A stretch of 64,000 nucleotides of DNA from Acinetobacter sp. YWS30-1 (GCF_033558715.1 NZ_CP114606.1:1860001-1924000); one strand, 5' to 3'; positions 28,781-38,671 are shown, counted from the stretch's first letter. Numbers and translations: made by a program. Notes: generated by a model not told the origin, from the sequence alone.

Positions 28781-29875
28781 ATGACAACACCCGATTCCCA
28801 AGCGCAAATCCAAGTTTATCAACAAGATCCCCATGAACTGAAAGCGTGGATCAAAGCGCAGGCACGAGAACTGGGTTTTTCTGATTGTGTCATTGCCCAA
28901 CCGGATGCTCAAGCAGAATTAGTCCGCTTGCAGGAATATTTAGACCGCGGCTATCACGGTGATATGAAGTTTTTGGAAGAAAATCTGGAAAAACGTGCCG
29001 ATCCCACACTGCTTATTCCCAATACCAAATCCGTGATCTGTGTACGAATGGATTATCTGGTCGATCTTCCAGAACCGCGTCTAGTGCCCTATGCACCAAA
29101 TTCTGCGATTATTGCCCGTTATGCCCGTGGTCGTGACTATCATAAGACCATGCGCGGGCGCCTAAAAATGCTGGCTTCTAAAATTCGGGAAAAAGTCGGT
29201 GAATTTGAATCCCGCCCCTTTGCAGACTCTGCTCCTGTATTTGAAAAATCCCTGGCCGAAAGTGCGGGCATGGGCTGGACCGGTAAACATACTTTATTAA
29301 TCCATAAAAAATCCGGGTCTTTCTTTGTTTTAGGTGAGCTGTTTAGCTCACTGGAACTGCCCTTTGATGAGCCTGCAAGCAAACATTGTGGTTCATGCAC
29401 AGCCTGTATTGATATTTGCCCGACACAGGCTATTGTTGAACCGTATATGCTGGATGCACGTCGCTGTATTGCTTATTTAACCATTGAGTATAAAGGGATC
29501 ATTCCAGAGGAGTTACGTCGAGGGATTGGTAACCGGGTCTTCGGTTGCGATGATTGTCAGTTGATTTGTCCGTGGAACAGCTTTGCTCAAAAAACTAATA
29601 TTGAAGATTTTCACCCCCGACATGGACTGGATCAAGTGAGTTTACTGGATCTCTGGCAATGGGATGAAGCTACATTTTTAAGCTCAACTGAAGGCAGTCC
29701 ATTACGCCGTACCGGCTATCAGAGCTTTATGCGCAATATTGCGATCGGCTTGGGTAATGCGCCTTTTGATCCACAGATTGTCCAGGCATTACAAGCTCAG
29801 CAGAATCAACATGATGAGATTGTACAAGTTCATATTGACTGGGCCATACAGGAACAACTGGCAAAATCCCGGTAA
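28781..29875 (+). CDS. queG: Epoxyqueuosine reductase QueG
   Basis: The last step of queuosine biosynthesis, reducing epoxyqueuosine in tRNA with a cobalamin and two [4Fe-4S] clusters. The cluster ligands are in CGSCTACIDICPTQAIVEP and CDDCQLICPWN. The motifs RYARGRDYHKTMRGRL and GWTGKHTLLI are family-typical. I take the ATG at 28781 (364 aa), because the longer frame runs back into the divergent nnr gene. Confidence 0.95.
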   Translation: MTTPDSQAQIQVYQQDPHELKAWIKAQARELGFSDCVIAQPDAQAELVRLQEYLDRGYHGDMKFLEENLEKRADPTLLIPNTKSVICVRMDYLVDLPEPRLVPYAPNSAIIARYARGRDYHKTMRGRLKMLASKIREKVGEFESRPFADSAPVFEKSLAESAGMGWTGKHTLLIHKKSGSFFVLGELFSSLELPFDEPASKHCGSCTACIDICPTQAIVEPYMLDARRCIAYLTIEYKGIIPEELRRGIGNRVFGCDDCQLICPWNSFAQKTNIEDFHPRHGLDQVSLLDLWQWDEATFLSSTEGSPLRRTGYQSFMRNIAIGLGNAPFDPQIVQALQAQQNQHDEIVQVHIDWAIQEQLAKSR

Positions 29876-29981
29876 TTTTCAATTTTTACTTCGGTTCACA
29901 TTTTCTCGTTAAAGCCTTACACAGTTACTGTACAAGCTATGGCATAAAGGAAAAAGAATAGAAATAAAGCCGGAGGTGGAT

Positions 29982-30200
29982 ATGCAAAAGTCATCTGATA
30001 CACAACATCAAAATCAGGAACAGCTTGAAGAGTTGCAACATCAACACCAGAAGCAGCAACAACAGCAACAGCAGCAGTCACAACATGGCCCGCTTGGCTC
30101 TCCAAAAAATAACCAGCACGAACAAGATGAACGTGTATTAAACAAGCAACATCGTAGTGATTTACAAAACCAGAATATTCACGGAAATCATCGTGAATAA
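29982..30200 (+). CDS. Small Gln/His-rich hypothetical protein
   Basis: A 72-aa, very hydrophilic, probably disordered protein with a run of eight Gln residues (32-39) and repeated His/Gln/Asn. A strong GGAGG site lies 5 bases before the ATG at 29982, which argues for real translation despite the low complexity. No known family or function. It is a single gene between queG and bioB. Confidence 0.6.
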   Translation: MQKSSDTQHQNQEQLEELQHQHQKQQQQQQQQSQHGPLGSPKNNQHEQDERVLNKQHRSDLQNQNIHGNHRE

Positions 30201-30339
30201 ACTCCGATCAAGAGTTCAACTACAAAGCTCACCTTGTGTGGGTTTTGTTTTTTCTATAAGGTCATATTTTGCTAATGAAGATGGCGATACTTTTACTTAA
30301 GATGGAGCCTGATAAATAAATATGAACAAGGATGGACAG

Positions 30340-31341
30340 ATGAACAGTATTGATCCGATACGTAATGATTGGTCTCGTGCAGAAATTGAAGCCCTATATC
30401 AACAACCTTTAATGGACTTAATCTTTCAGGCTCAACAGGTTCATCGTCAATATTTTGATGCCAATACCGTTCAGGTCAGTACCCTGCTCTCTATTAAAAC
30501 CGGTAAATGCCCGGAAGATTGCAAATACTGTTCTCAGTCCGCACATTATGATTCCAAACTCGAAGCGGAAAAACGCATTGCAGTAGAAAAAGTAATTCAG
30601 GAAGCAAAAGAAGCTCTGGCCTCTGGCAGTTCACGCTTCTGCATGGGAGCAGCATGGCGTAATCCGCATGAACGTGATATGCCTTATGTACTGGACATGG
30701 TACGTGAAGTCAAAGCACTTGGACTAGAGACCTGTATGACTTTAGGCATGCTGAATGCCTCACAGGCAGAACGTCTAAAAGATGCTGGACTGGATTATTA
30801 CAATCACAATCTGGATACATCACGTGAATACTATTCACATATTATCAGTACCCGCAGCTTTGATGACCGACTAGATACATTGGACCATGTGCGTCAAGCT
30901 GGCTTGAAAGTCTGTAGTGGTGGCATTGTCGGCTTAGGTGAAAGTCGTAATGACCGGATCGGTTTATTATTTGAGCTTTCTACACTTCCGATTCACCCAG
31001 AATCTGTGCCCATCAATATGCTAGTGCCAATTGAAGGCACACCGATGGCAGATGTTGAAAAACTGGATGTGATTGAATGGATTCGAACTATTGCAGTGGC
31101 CCGCATTCTGATGCCAAAAAGTTATATTCGTCTTTCGGCAGGCCGTGAATCACTGACTGACTCAGATCAGGCATTGGCATTTATGGCAGGCGCCAACTCA
31201 ATTTTCTCAGGCGAAAAACTGCTAACGACTCCAAATACAGCCAAAGGTCGTGACCAACAGCTCTTTGAAAAATTGGGACTGGTAGCAGAACAACCAAAGC
31301 CAAGTATCTGCGCATTGGCGACTGATGCAATGGCAAGTTAA
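30340..31341 (+). CDS. bioB: Biotin synthase
   Basis: A radical-SAM enzyme that inserts sulfur into dethiobiotin. The CxxxCxxC motif is seen in [15 protein letters not shown]. The second cluster ligands follow ([23 protein letters not shown] and the Arg in [11 protein letters not shown]). I prefer the ATG at 30340 (333 aa), which has AAGGA 7 bases upstream, over one six codons earlier. bioB stands alone here, away from bioFCD. Confidence 0.96.
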   Translation: MNSIDPIRNDWSRAEIEALYQQPLMDLIFQAQQVHRQYFDANTVQVSTLLSIKTGKCPEDCKYCSQSAHYDSKLEAEKRIAVEKVIQEAKEALASGSSRFCMGAAWRNPHERDMPYVLDMVREVKALGLETCMTLGMLNASQAERLKDAGLDYYNHNLDTSREYYSHIISTRSFDDRLDTLDHVRQAGLKVCSGGIVGLGESRNDRIGLLFELSTLPIHPESVPINMLVPIEGTPMADVEKLDVIEWIRTIAVARILMPKSYIRLSAGRESLTDSDQALAFMAGANSIFSGEKLLTTPNTAKGRDQQLFEKLGLVAEQPKPSICALATDAMAS

Positions 31342-31351
31342 TTGAAATAAT

Positions 31352-31579
31352 TCAAGATGCTGAAAAGTTATGCGCAGTAATTAAAATGCCATAACTGGCA
31401 TTGAGATAATCACCGATCCGGATCTGGTCTGTTCCATTGGCATGATGTACGACCAGTTCCTGCGTCAGTGCATCAAAACTAAAAGAGTCATAACAGTCCT
31501 GATGCAGGCTTAACCAGTGTAAAGTGTCAGCCAGATTTTCATCTACAATATAGGTTTTGGCATGGAAATCTTTGCTCAT
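31352..31579 (-). CDS. Hypothetical protein, 75 aa
   Basis: I recognise no family. It is a soluble, acidic protein (VDENLADTLHWLSLHQDCYDSFSFDAL). AGAAGG stands about 5 bases before the ATG, and the stop is 10 bases from the convergent bioB stop. Amino-acid composition looks normal for a real protein. A hairpin terminator upstream (31654-31679) separates it from the next small gene. Confidence 0.6.
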   Translation of the reverse strand: MSKDFHAKTYIVDENLADTLHWLSLHQDCYDSFSFDALTQELVVHHANGTDQIRIGDYLNASYGILITAHNFSAS

Positions 31580-31653
31580 TTAAGCCTTCTCATCATGTGG
31601 TACTGGTAATGATTTTAATGGATATGAGTTTAGATTAAATATAATGGATATAA

Positions 31654-31679
31654 AAAAGTGAGCATATCGCTCACTTTTT
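31654..31679. terminator. Hairpin terminator
   Basis: AAAAAGTGAGC and GCTCACTTTTT form an 11-bp stem around ATAT. On the minus strand it closes the small Cys-containing gene at 31693-31803. Confidence 0.85.
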
Positions 31680-31692
31680 CTTGCAGTATTTT

Positions 31693-31803
31693 TTAATCTC
31701 TTTGGGTACCACATTTGCGGCATTCCCAATCTGCCCCAATTTCCTCCATTTGCTGGTATTCATAAATGTGCAGACAAAATATTTTTTTTAATAATTGAAG
31801 CAT
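31693..31803 (-). CDS. 36-aa small cysteine-containing protein
   Basis: A short frame with a good ribosome site (AGGAG, 8 bases before the ATG) and its own terminator 14 bases past the stop. The sequence starts with a hydrophobic and basic segment (MLQLLKKIFCLHIYEYQQ) and ends in GADWECRKCGTQRD. A CxxC knuckle next to a Trp is seen in several tiny Cys-rich proteins of gammaproteobacteria. It may bind zinc. Function unknown. Confidence 0.6.
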   Translation of the reverse strand: MLQLLKKIFCLHIYEYQQMEEIGADWECRKCGTQRD

Positions 31804-32493
31804 TGCTAAAACTCCTGTAATTATTTTTTATCAGCTTCTTGATCTTTCTTCCTGAAACATCCATGATTTTTGGTTTAAAAATCATATTATATTTATTAAC
31901 ATATTTTTACATTCTGTCAAATACACTTCGTCTGCTTTTTAAAGTTTTCTTTCTATTCAAATATCATCATTTCATAGGTTACTGATTTATAGAAGTTATC
32001 TTTAATCAATAAGGTTTTTACAAGATAAAAAATTGAGCTTTAAACTATTCTATAGGCTATATAACGCCTGATTCAGTCAATATCAGGCTTAGAGAGATTC
32101 GAAAAAAACTGAAGATAGATTCAGGCTTTCTATAAATTCGTTCAAATAATTTTGCCGGCATCATTACAGTGCAGCTAACTACTAGCCAGTATTTAATGCT
32201 TTTAGAAATTCCTTAAATTTTCTCTATAAAATTGAAATTTGAAAGCTGCTTTTTAGTTTGAAAAAGATCATAAAAAAGTGAACCAGAATCTGCTTTTGTG
32301 CCTACCAAGAAGAAATGATCAAAATATTTTTCGCCTTTACTTAGAATGATCTATTACCCACTAAAAGATTTTTATAATGAATTTTTAGACCAAGCGAATT
32401 CGGATCGATATCATGCATATCTATTTCCTTAGTCTATTTTAATGTGACGAAATTGCATCTACAGCTATGGTATAAGGTACTTCTCCACATTAT
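31804..32493. other. Gene-free AT-rich stretch of about 690 bases before the IS982 element
   Basis: No gene with a credible start is seen. It holds a 7-bp inverted repeat GCCTGAT/ATCAGGC (about 32068-32091) and short frames that look like decayed sequence. It marks the left edge of the insertion-sequence cluster. Confidence 0.4.
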
Positions 32494-32500
32494 TAGATTA

Positions 32501-33474
32501 ACCCGAATCGCGGATAAAAAATTGACTTGAAAAATAAGAGGACTAGAGCCATCAGTTGAGTTACCACACAAAACTTAAAACTCTAGTCCCGATGTTTAAT
32601 AGTACCGAATTATTTTGCGTAATTGATGATTTCTTTCTTAAATTTGAAGCAACCTACTGGAATTTCCTTAAACAAAGTCGTCGTTTCTCCAGAGTCCGAA
32701 CCGCTCACTTGAGTATCTCAGAAATCACTTTTATCGCGATCTGGTATAAATGTTCTCATTTCACTAATTTCAAAGCATTTTTCACATGGTTGAAACAGGA
32801 TAAAAATCATTTATTTAAAAGCTTACCCTGTTACCAACGGATGATTCATCTGATTAATAGACATCAATTAGCTCTACACGCTTTACATGTGGCGCTAATG
32901 AAAGGCCAAGGTACACAATATTTATGGATTGATTCAACAACTCTGCCAGTTTGTAAAAATCAACGTATTCAACGCCATAAATCATTAGTCCAAATTGCAT
33001 CACGTGGTAGAAGCTCAATGGGCTGGTTTTATGGCTGTAAATTACATATTGTGATGAATCAATTTGGTGAAATTGCTTGTTCTGCTTTATCCAATGGACA
33101 TTTGGCTGATATCAAAATGGTTGAGAGACTCGTTAAAGAGATGGAAGCAAAGTTGTATGGAGATCGTGGCTATATTAGTCAAGAACTGAAGAGTAGGTTG
33201 AAAGAGCAAGGTATTGATTTAACTACCTATCATCGAAAAAATATGCAGGCTATACAACTTTCTGAGTCAGATAAATATCACTTAAAACAGCGCAATAAGA
33301 TAGAGACTTTATTCAGTTTATTGAAAGGTCAGTACAATTTAGTGACAAGCAAAGCACGTAGTGTTCATGGATTTCTAGGAGGGATTTACGCGTCCTTGTG
33401 TGCATATCAACTGATCCATAAAAATAAGCCAACAATTCAAATTATGAAGTCATCGGCTTAAGCAGGATTCGGGT
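32501..33474 (+). mobile_element. IS982-family insertion sequence, complete
   Basis: The ends begin ACCCGAATC and finish GATTCGGGT, as inverted repeats. A 7-bp target duplication TAGATTA lies directly outside each end (32494-32500 and 33475-33481). The length is 974 bp, with one intact transposase gene. The clean duplication shows a simple, undisturbed insertion. Confidence 0.9.
32556..33461 (+). CDS. IS982-family transposase
   Basis: A DDE transposase of 301 aa with the family signatures FCVIDDFFLKFE near the start, LWIDSTTLPVCKNQRI, a KLHIVMNQFGEI strand and GDRGYIS holding a catalytic Asp. The C-terminal RNKIETLFSLLKGQYNL holds the catalytic Glu. The frame is intact and the element ends fit closely around it, so it may still be active. 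Confidence 0.92.
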   Translation: MSYHTKLKTLVPMFNSTELFCVIDDFFLKFEATYWNFLKQSRRFSRVRTAHLSISEITFIAIWYKCSHFTNFKAFFTWLKQDKNHLFKSLPCYQRMIHLINRHQLALHALHVALMKGQGTQYLWIDSTTLPVCKNQRIQRHKSLVQIASRGRSSMGWFYGCKLHIVMNQFGEIACSALSNGHLADIKMVERLVKEMEAKLYGDRGYISQELKSRLKEQGIDLTTYHRKNMQAIQLSESDKYHLKQRNKIETLFSLLKGQYNLVTSKARSVHGFLGGIYASLCAYQLIHKNKPTIQIMKSSA

Positions 33475-33576
33475 TAGATTAATATAATCGTCATAAAGTT
33501 AGAAAAAGGTTTGAAATACGACAGGTTTACATTTCTTTTGATTCTTCATAAAAACAATCTCTGTACACGACAAATT

Positions 33577-34667
33577 TCACAGAACCCTTATCCTATCAGG
33601 ATTCTGCTTTCTTAAAATTGCCAAAATTTCCTTAAACTCTTCTTTTTTCCCAAAACCAATTAAACGCTGAATCGCCATTTGAACATAGTCTAAACCATAG
33701 CGAAATAAACTCATTGAGAGTCGTCCATGCTTCTTTATTTTTATCGCTTTTTTTTGATTATGTTGCCATTCACCCGTTAAGTAACACCAACAGAAGCTTA
33801 TAGCTAACACCGCAATCAATTTTTTCACTCGTCTAGGGTCTGTCAAGCGCGTATTTTCAAGATTAAACCCGCGTCCTTTGAGACAACTGAATAAGGTTTC
33901 AATTTCCCAGCGTAATGCATAATCCTGAATAGCATTGGCATTAAACTGAGGAGAAACGACGAGTAAAAGCTCTCCATTTTCTAACTGTAGTGCACTTATA
34001 TATAGTTTCACCCGACCAACCAAAATCCGTCGTTTACGACATTCAATTTGACCAACTTTAAGATGGCGAAATAAATCACTAATTTTATGATTCTTTCCTA
34101 AATGATTGGTGACAATGAAGTTTTTTTAACACGAATGCAGAAGTTGATGTCTTGTTCAATTAACCATGTAAACCACTGCTCACCGATAAACTCTCTGTCT
34201 GCGAACACATTCACAATACGGTCTTTACCAAAAATGGCTATAAAGCGTTGAATCAAAGCAATACGCTCTTTCGTATCTGAATTTCCACGTTTATTAAGCA
34301 ATGTCCAAAGGATAGGTATCGCTATTCCACGATAAACGATTGCGAGCATCAGGATATTAATATTTCGTTTTCCCCATTTCCAATTGGTTCTATCTAAAGT
34401 CAGTTGCACTTGGTCGAATGAAAACATATTGAAAATCAACTGAGAAATTTGACGATAATCAAAATACTGACCTGCAAAGAAGCGCTGCATACGTCGATAA
34501 AATGATTGTGGTAAACACTTGATGGGCAAGGCTTTAGATGCAGAAGAAAGATTACATGTTTGCTTTAAAATAATCACAAGCATGATGAGCGCAAAGCACT
34601 TTAAATGTGACTTGTTCCATTTTAGAGATTTGTTTAAGATAAGATATAACTCATTGAGATGTGTCAT
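33577..34667 (-). CDS. ISAba1-type IS4-family transposase, two frames joined by -1 frameshift
   Basis: The first frame (34667 to 34098, 189 aa) carries TLDRTNWKWGKRNINIL and FADREFIGE with catalytic Asp residues. The second frame (ending at 33577) carries the Y-(2)-R-(3)-E-(6)-K signature ALRWEIETLFSCLKGRGFN. They overlap at a run of seven A followed by C (about 34118-34126), where a -1 slip joins VKK to NFIVTNHLG. This is the normal ISAba1 arrangement and not a disrupted gene. Confidence 0.88.
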
Positions 34668-34678
34668 AGTATTCGTCG

Positions 34679-34706
34679 TTAGAAAACAATTATTGTGACA
34701 TTATTT
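34679..34706 (+). promoter_or_regulatory. Outward promoter of ISAba1
   Basis: TTAGAA (34679-34684) and TTATTT (34701-34706) are separated by 16 bases. This is the arrangement reported for the ISAba1 promoter that raises expression of genes such as bla when the element inserts upstream. Here it points at the regulator pseudogene that starts at 34794. Confidence 0.85.
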
Positions 34707-34793
34707 CAATGAGTTATCTATTTTTGTCGTGTACAGAGAAAAACAATAATAATTACAATGGATGTAAATCATGAATTATTGTGAGAATAAGGA

Positions 34794-35977
34794 ATGATGA
34801 CAGAGCAAAATCTGATACTACACAGACAAAAAATTGATCAGCTACTCCAGAGCAGTAGTTTGTCGCTATCTCCTGCTGCACAGCTAGGACAGAGCATTGT
34901 CAGTTCATGGCAGCGCTCATCTGTAGCTCATATCCCCAAAGATCGTTTGGCTGCCCTACTCCTCGATCTCAGGAAAGTGCGTTCACCCTCGACTTTAAGT
35001 CATGCTTTGCAATATTGCGCGCTGAGAATCTTAAACACATTGCCGAACAGTCTTCTATGGTATTAGCTCTAGGAGATATAGGTAGTACTGTAGTGTGGAC
35101 AGCATCCAGTCCTGAAATGCGTAAGGTGGCTGAAAATGTGCATCTCATTGAAGGTGATCAGTGGCGTTAAGAACTGGTCGGGACCAATGCCCTTGCCCTG
35201 TCGATCAAAACCCAACAATCGAGCTGCGTGTTTTCCAGCGAACATTACATGCCTTCCGTGCAGGATCTAGTCTGTTATGCCTCCCCCATTATTGATCCTT
35301 ATTCCAAACAGATTCTAGGGGTTATTGATCTGTCCACCCACTGGCAAAAACATAATAGCTTAGGGCTATTAGCAGCCGAACGTTGTGCATCCATCATTCA
35401 ATCTGCTTTACTGGAATCGCAAAAACAGCGTTTATATATTCGTGCCTTTTCTGTCCCGCAGGTCATTTTTAATGGTAAAACCCTGACCATAACCCCACGC
35501 CAGACTGAAATTCTCGCTATTCTGGCTTTATTCCCACAAGGTTTAAGTCTGGATCACTTGCATCAGGCACTTTATGGCGAACGTAAAGTCAGCATGGGTA
35601 CGCTAAAAGCTGAAATGTCACAGTTACGAGATATTCTGGGCGGTATGCTTGGTTCGCGCCCTTATCGATTGCTGGCGCATGTTGAAGCAGACTTCCTGCA
35701 AACCGAACAGTCTTTAGATGCAGGTTATATCGATTCAGCCTTAAAACTTTATACTGGAGTTTTTCTGGCAAAAACTGAAAGCCCATTTTTATGTGCATGG
35801 CGGGATTGTCTGGAATCACGTCTCAGTGATGCTATTTTCAAAGCCAATGAAACTGATGTGCTGCTGAAACATGTAGCACGTTTTCCTGAAGCAATTGATG
35901 CGGTTGAACGTCTGATTGAACTGATGCCAAAAGGTCATCCAGCACATCAAACCCTGCTTAAATTTCAGGATATTTAA
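34794..35977 (+). pseudogene. AcoR-like GAF-domain transcriptional regulator, disrupted
   Basis: An N-terminal segment (QLGQSIVSSWQRS) and a GAF region (HIAEQSSMVLALGDIGSTVVWTAS, then LVGTNALALSIKTQQSS, then YASPIIDPYSKQILGVIDLST) match acetoin/alcohol-type regulators. A C-terminal part with TITPRQTEILAILALF looks like a winged-helix domain in place of an AAA+ module. Two lesions are seen: a frameshift near 34978 (DLRK to SAFTLDF) and a TAA at 35168-35170 between WR and ELVGTN, probably from GAA. AAGGA precedes the ATG. The nearby alcohol dehydrogenase gene is its likely target. Confidence 0.82.
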
Positions 35978-36078
35978 AAATCAGATCATTTCTTGTTTGG
36001 CTTCTTGTTAGCAAGATAATTACGGCTATCTTCCATTGAGAAGATTCCAACTTATAAAAATATAAAAAGCATTTAACT

Positions 36079-36938
36079 AGGGTGTGTTGACACTTTTAGC
36101 TTAAAAAAATAGCGAAGTAGTAAAATCAAATCGCCAAACCCAATTTTACTATTCGCTATGCCTCGTACCATGCTGACAGATCAACACTGGCAAAAGTTGA
36201 AAGTTATTCTGCGTAATTTATCCATTCACCACAACTCAAATTTACGCAATTTTATTGAAGCTATTCTCTATAGAATTAGGACAGGTTGTCCATGGCGAGA
36301 TATTCCTTCTTGTTTTGGTCATTCAAACTCTATTTTCAAACGTTTTAATCGTTGGTCAAGCAGCGGTAAGTTACTTAGATTATTCAAATTACTAGCCTCA
36401 TGCCCCGATATGTAGTGGATTTTTATTGATGGCTCTCATGTACGTGCTCATCAACATTCTGCCGGCATAGCGAATCAATCTATTTCTAAAAGTGCAGGAG
36501 GAAACTCCTCAAAAATACATTTGATTGTTGATGCACATGGCAATCCTATTGATTTCATGATTACCGATGGAACCACACATGATGTTAAAGTTGCGCCTGA
36601 TTTAATATCAACATTAGATTTAAAAGAGACAAAAGTGGTATATGCAGATAAAGGCTATGATTCAGAACCACTGCGTGAACAGATCAGGAAAACAGGGACT
36701 AAAGCGAATATACCAAAGAAAACGAATAGCCAATCGAACAATGACCATATGGACTGGTATTTATATAAAATCAGGCATTTAGTTGAAAATATGTTTTGTA
36801 GATTAAAGCAATTTAGAGGAATAGCTACTCGATATGACAAGCTCAAAAGAAATTATCAAAGTTCTGTTGCCTTAGCCTGTATATTTTTATGGCTACCGTT
36901 ATAGGATTAATTATGAACAGTAAGTGTCAACAGACCCT
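36079..36938 (+). mobile_element. IS5-family insertion sequence (IS427-type)
   Basis: Ends AGGGTGTGTTGACACTT and, on the other strand, AGGGTCTGTTGACACTT are inverted repeats with one mismatch. A possible 3-bp duplication ACT flanks the 860-bp element. The transposase contains a stop codon, so this copy may be unable to move by itself. Confidence 0.82.
36158..36904 (+). pseudogene. IS5-family transposase interrupted by an in-frame TAG
   Basis: The N-terminal part (LTDQHWQKLKVIL, then YRIRTGCPWRDIP) and the catalytic part (WIFIDGSHVRAHQHSAG, DKGYDSEPLREQ, HLVENMFCRLKQFRGIATRYDK) lie in the same frame. A TAG at about 36413-36415 separates them after CPDM, where homologues probably have GAG. Many relatives use two frames with a shift. 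Here the frames are the same, so a nonsense change is the simpler reading. Confidence 0.8.
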
Positions 36939-37131
36939 ACTTTAGAATTATAATTTTTTATTATAACATTTTATTGATTTAGCTCATGCTACGAATAAGC
37001 TTTTAGCAATACTCTGCTCATTCCAGTATTTTATTATTATCGAGTTCATTCAGTTAATTTTAATAAGCTATACCCTGATGAATTAACTGCCCAAATATAT
37101 TTTTTGAAAGCAAAAATTTAGGCAAAAAAAA

Positions 37132-37283
37132 AGAGCAACGCCTGCTCTATATCCTTATCAAGGGTGTAAGGATCAGCCAAGAATATCGCATGGGGATACA
37201 TTTATCTTGGCGCACTTCACTAAGAAGTGCGAACAGGGTTGCATAAAATGTAAGTCTGCCGAGTGGAGAGAATCGACTTACAT
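37132..37283 (-). repeat. Three hairpins in the 3' region of the alcohol dehydrogenase gene, the last a terminator
   Basis: Read leftward after the adh stop: ATGTAAGTC/GACTTACAT (37248-37283, 9 bp, long loop), CGCACTTC/GAAGTGCG (37211-37231, 8 bp, loop of 5) and AGAGCA/TGCTCT (37132-37148). The last is followed on the minus strand by nine T, a good rho-independent terminator. The first two may protect the mRNA end. The rest of the 36939-37289 gap shows no gene. Confidence 0.75.
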
Positions 37284-37289
37284 AGAGGC

Positions 37290-38462
37290 TTACAGCGCCG
37301 CTTTAAAAATCTCTACGACTTGTGCATGGCTAGCCTTACGCGGGTTGGTCAGCATACAGGCATCCTTTTGCGCATTTTCTGCCATAATGGCAAGGTCTTC
37401 CTCTTTAACCCCTAAGCCTTTCAGACCAGATGGAATTCCAATTGAAGCTGAAAGCTGGCGAATGGCATCAATCGCTGCATAAGCTGCTTCAGTCACAGTT
37501 AATCCTTCAGTATTTACACCCATCAACTGGGCAATTTTTGCATAGCGATCCGGACAGGCAATCAGGTTAAATTCGCATACGTGCGGTAGCAAAATCGCAT
37601 TACATACACCATGTGGCAGGTTATAGAAACCACCCAGCTGGTGTGCCATCGCATGCACATATCCGAGTGATGCATTGTTGAATGCCATGCCTGCCAGATA
37701 CTGTGCATAGCTCATAGCATCACGTGCTTCAATATTTTCACCATTTGCTACTGCCTGACTCAGCCATTCACTGATCATGGTAATGGCCTTTTCTGCACAG
37801 GCATCCGTAATCGGATTGGCTGCCGTAGAAACATACGCTTCTACCGCATGGGTTAAGGCATCCATACCAGTCGCGGCAGTTAAGCCCGCTGGCTTGGCAA
37901 TCATCAATTTAGGATCATCGATCGCGATCAATGGTGTACAACGCCAATCCACAATTGCCATTTTGACATGGGTATCGGTATTGGTAATGATACAGAAGCG
38001 TGTCATTTCCGACGCTGTACCCGCTGTGGTATTGACTGCAATAAGCGGTGTCATAGGCACAGTACTTTTATCAATACCTTCATAGTCGCGGATATGACCA
38101 CCACCGGCAGTCACCAGGCCAATACCTTTGGCACAGTCATGTGAAGAACCGCCACCGAGTGATACAATAAAATCGCAGCCGTTGTCATTGTAGACTTGTA
38201 CGCCATTATGAACGTTAATATCTGTTGGGTTTGGTTCTGCACCTGGGAAGATATGGCTGTCAACACCAGCCTCTTTTAAATAATTTGCGATGGTATCTGC
38301 GACACCAAATTTGTATAAGCCTTCATCGGTCACAATCAGAGCTTTCTTGGCACCTAAATTTTGTGCTTTAACGCCAATTTCTTTGGCACAGCCTGGACCG
38401 AAAAGTGAAACACAAGGGATATAAAAACCGTTTGTTTGATCTGCAATATTCTTAAAAGCCAT
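37290..38462 (-). CDS. Iron-containing alcohol dehydrogenase
   Basis: A group III NAD(P)-dependent alcohol dehydrogenase. The GGGSSHDCAKGIGL motif binds the cofactor. The metal-binding signature includes the Asp in TGMDALTHAVEAYVS and His residues in HAMAHQLGGFYNLPHG. ATG at 38462, with AAGGA 7 bases upstream, gives 390 aa, close to E. coli YiaY/FucO. Probably oxidises ethanol or another primary alcohol. The convergent GAF regulator gene on the far side of the IS5 element is its likely activator and is broken. Confidence 0.93.
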   Translation of the reverse strand: MAFKNIADQTNGFYIPCVSLFGPGCAKEIGVKAQNLGAKKALIVTDEGLYKFGVADTIANYLKEAGVDSHIFPGAEPNPTDINVHNGVQVYNDNGCDFIVSLGGGSSHDCAKGIGLVTAGGGHIRDYEGIDKSTVPMTPLIAVNTTAGTASEMTRFCIITNTDTHVKMAIVDWRCTPLIAIDDPKLMIAKPAGLTAATGMDALTHAVEAYVSTAANPITDACAEKAITMISEWLSQAVANGENIEARDAMSYAQYLAGMAFNNASLGYVHAMAHQLGGFYNLPHGVCNAILLPHVCEFNLIACPDRYAKIAQLMGVNTEGLTVTEAAYAAIDAIRQLSASIGIPSGLKGLGVKEEDLAIMAENAQKDACMLTNPRKASHAQVVEIFKAAL

Positions 38463-38494
38463 GGTTCGATTCCTTCTACCATTCATCTTATTAT

Positions 38495-38509
38495 CGGTGA
38501 CCCTCACCG
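38495..38509. promoter_or_regulatory. Dyad in the leader of the alcohol dehydrogenase gene
   Basis: CGGTGA and TCACCG are separated by CCC, 33 bases upstream of the ATG. It may be a regulator site or an RNA hairpin close to the ribosome site. Confidence 0.4.
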
Positions 38510-38633
38510 TGATTTAAGTATTCAATGAACGATAAAAGAATCCCACCTACTAAAAGCCTACCTTATGATAAGAGATTGAAATTTTAGTTATTTTTGAAGA
38601 TAGATAGTGCTTAAATGAATTCAAAAAATAAAA

Positions 38634-38664
38634 AAGCACCTAAGAGTATTGCTCCTAGATGCTT
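38634..38664. terminator. Imperfect hairpin with A run, possible terminator
   Basis: AGCACCTAAGAG pairs with CTCCTAGATGCT (10 of 12) and an A run lies on the left, so on the minus strand it would end transcripts from the right, for example of the phosphatase gene. Confidence 0.5.
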
Positions 38665-38671
38665 GATGTAT

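Larger units (their letters stand above)
33559..34738 (-). mobile_element. ISAba1 or very close relative (IS4 family), complete
   Basis: Ends CTCTGTACACGAC and GTCGTGTACAGAG are exact inverted repeats, and the length of 1180 bp equals that of ISAba1. A 9-bp target duplication AAAAACAAT flanks it (33550-33558 and 34739-34747). The transposase reads leftward and the known outward promoter reads rightward. Match to ISAba1 is from memory of its ends, size, promoter and ORF layout. Confidence 0.93.

Noticed and set aside
34098..34667. ISAba1 transposase as a frameshifted pseudogene
   Set aside because: The two-frame layout joined at a run of A bases is the normal state of this element, with correct size and duplications.
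32556..34738. Composite transposon formed by the neighbouring IS982 and ISAba1
   Set aside because: The elements are of different families, each with its own target duplication, so they are separate insertions.
36158..36904. Programmed frameshift in the IS5-family element
   Set aside because: Both parts lie in one frame separated by a TAG, so no shift is needed; a nonsense change is simpler.
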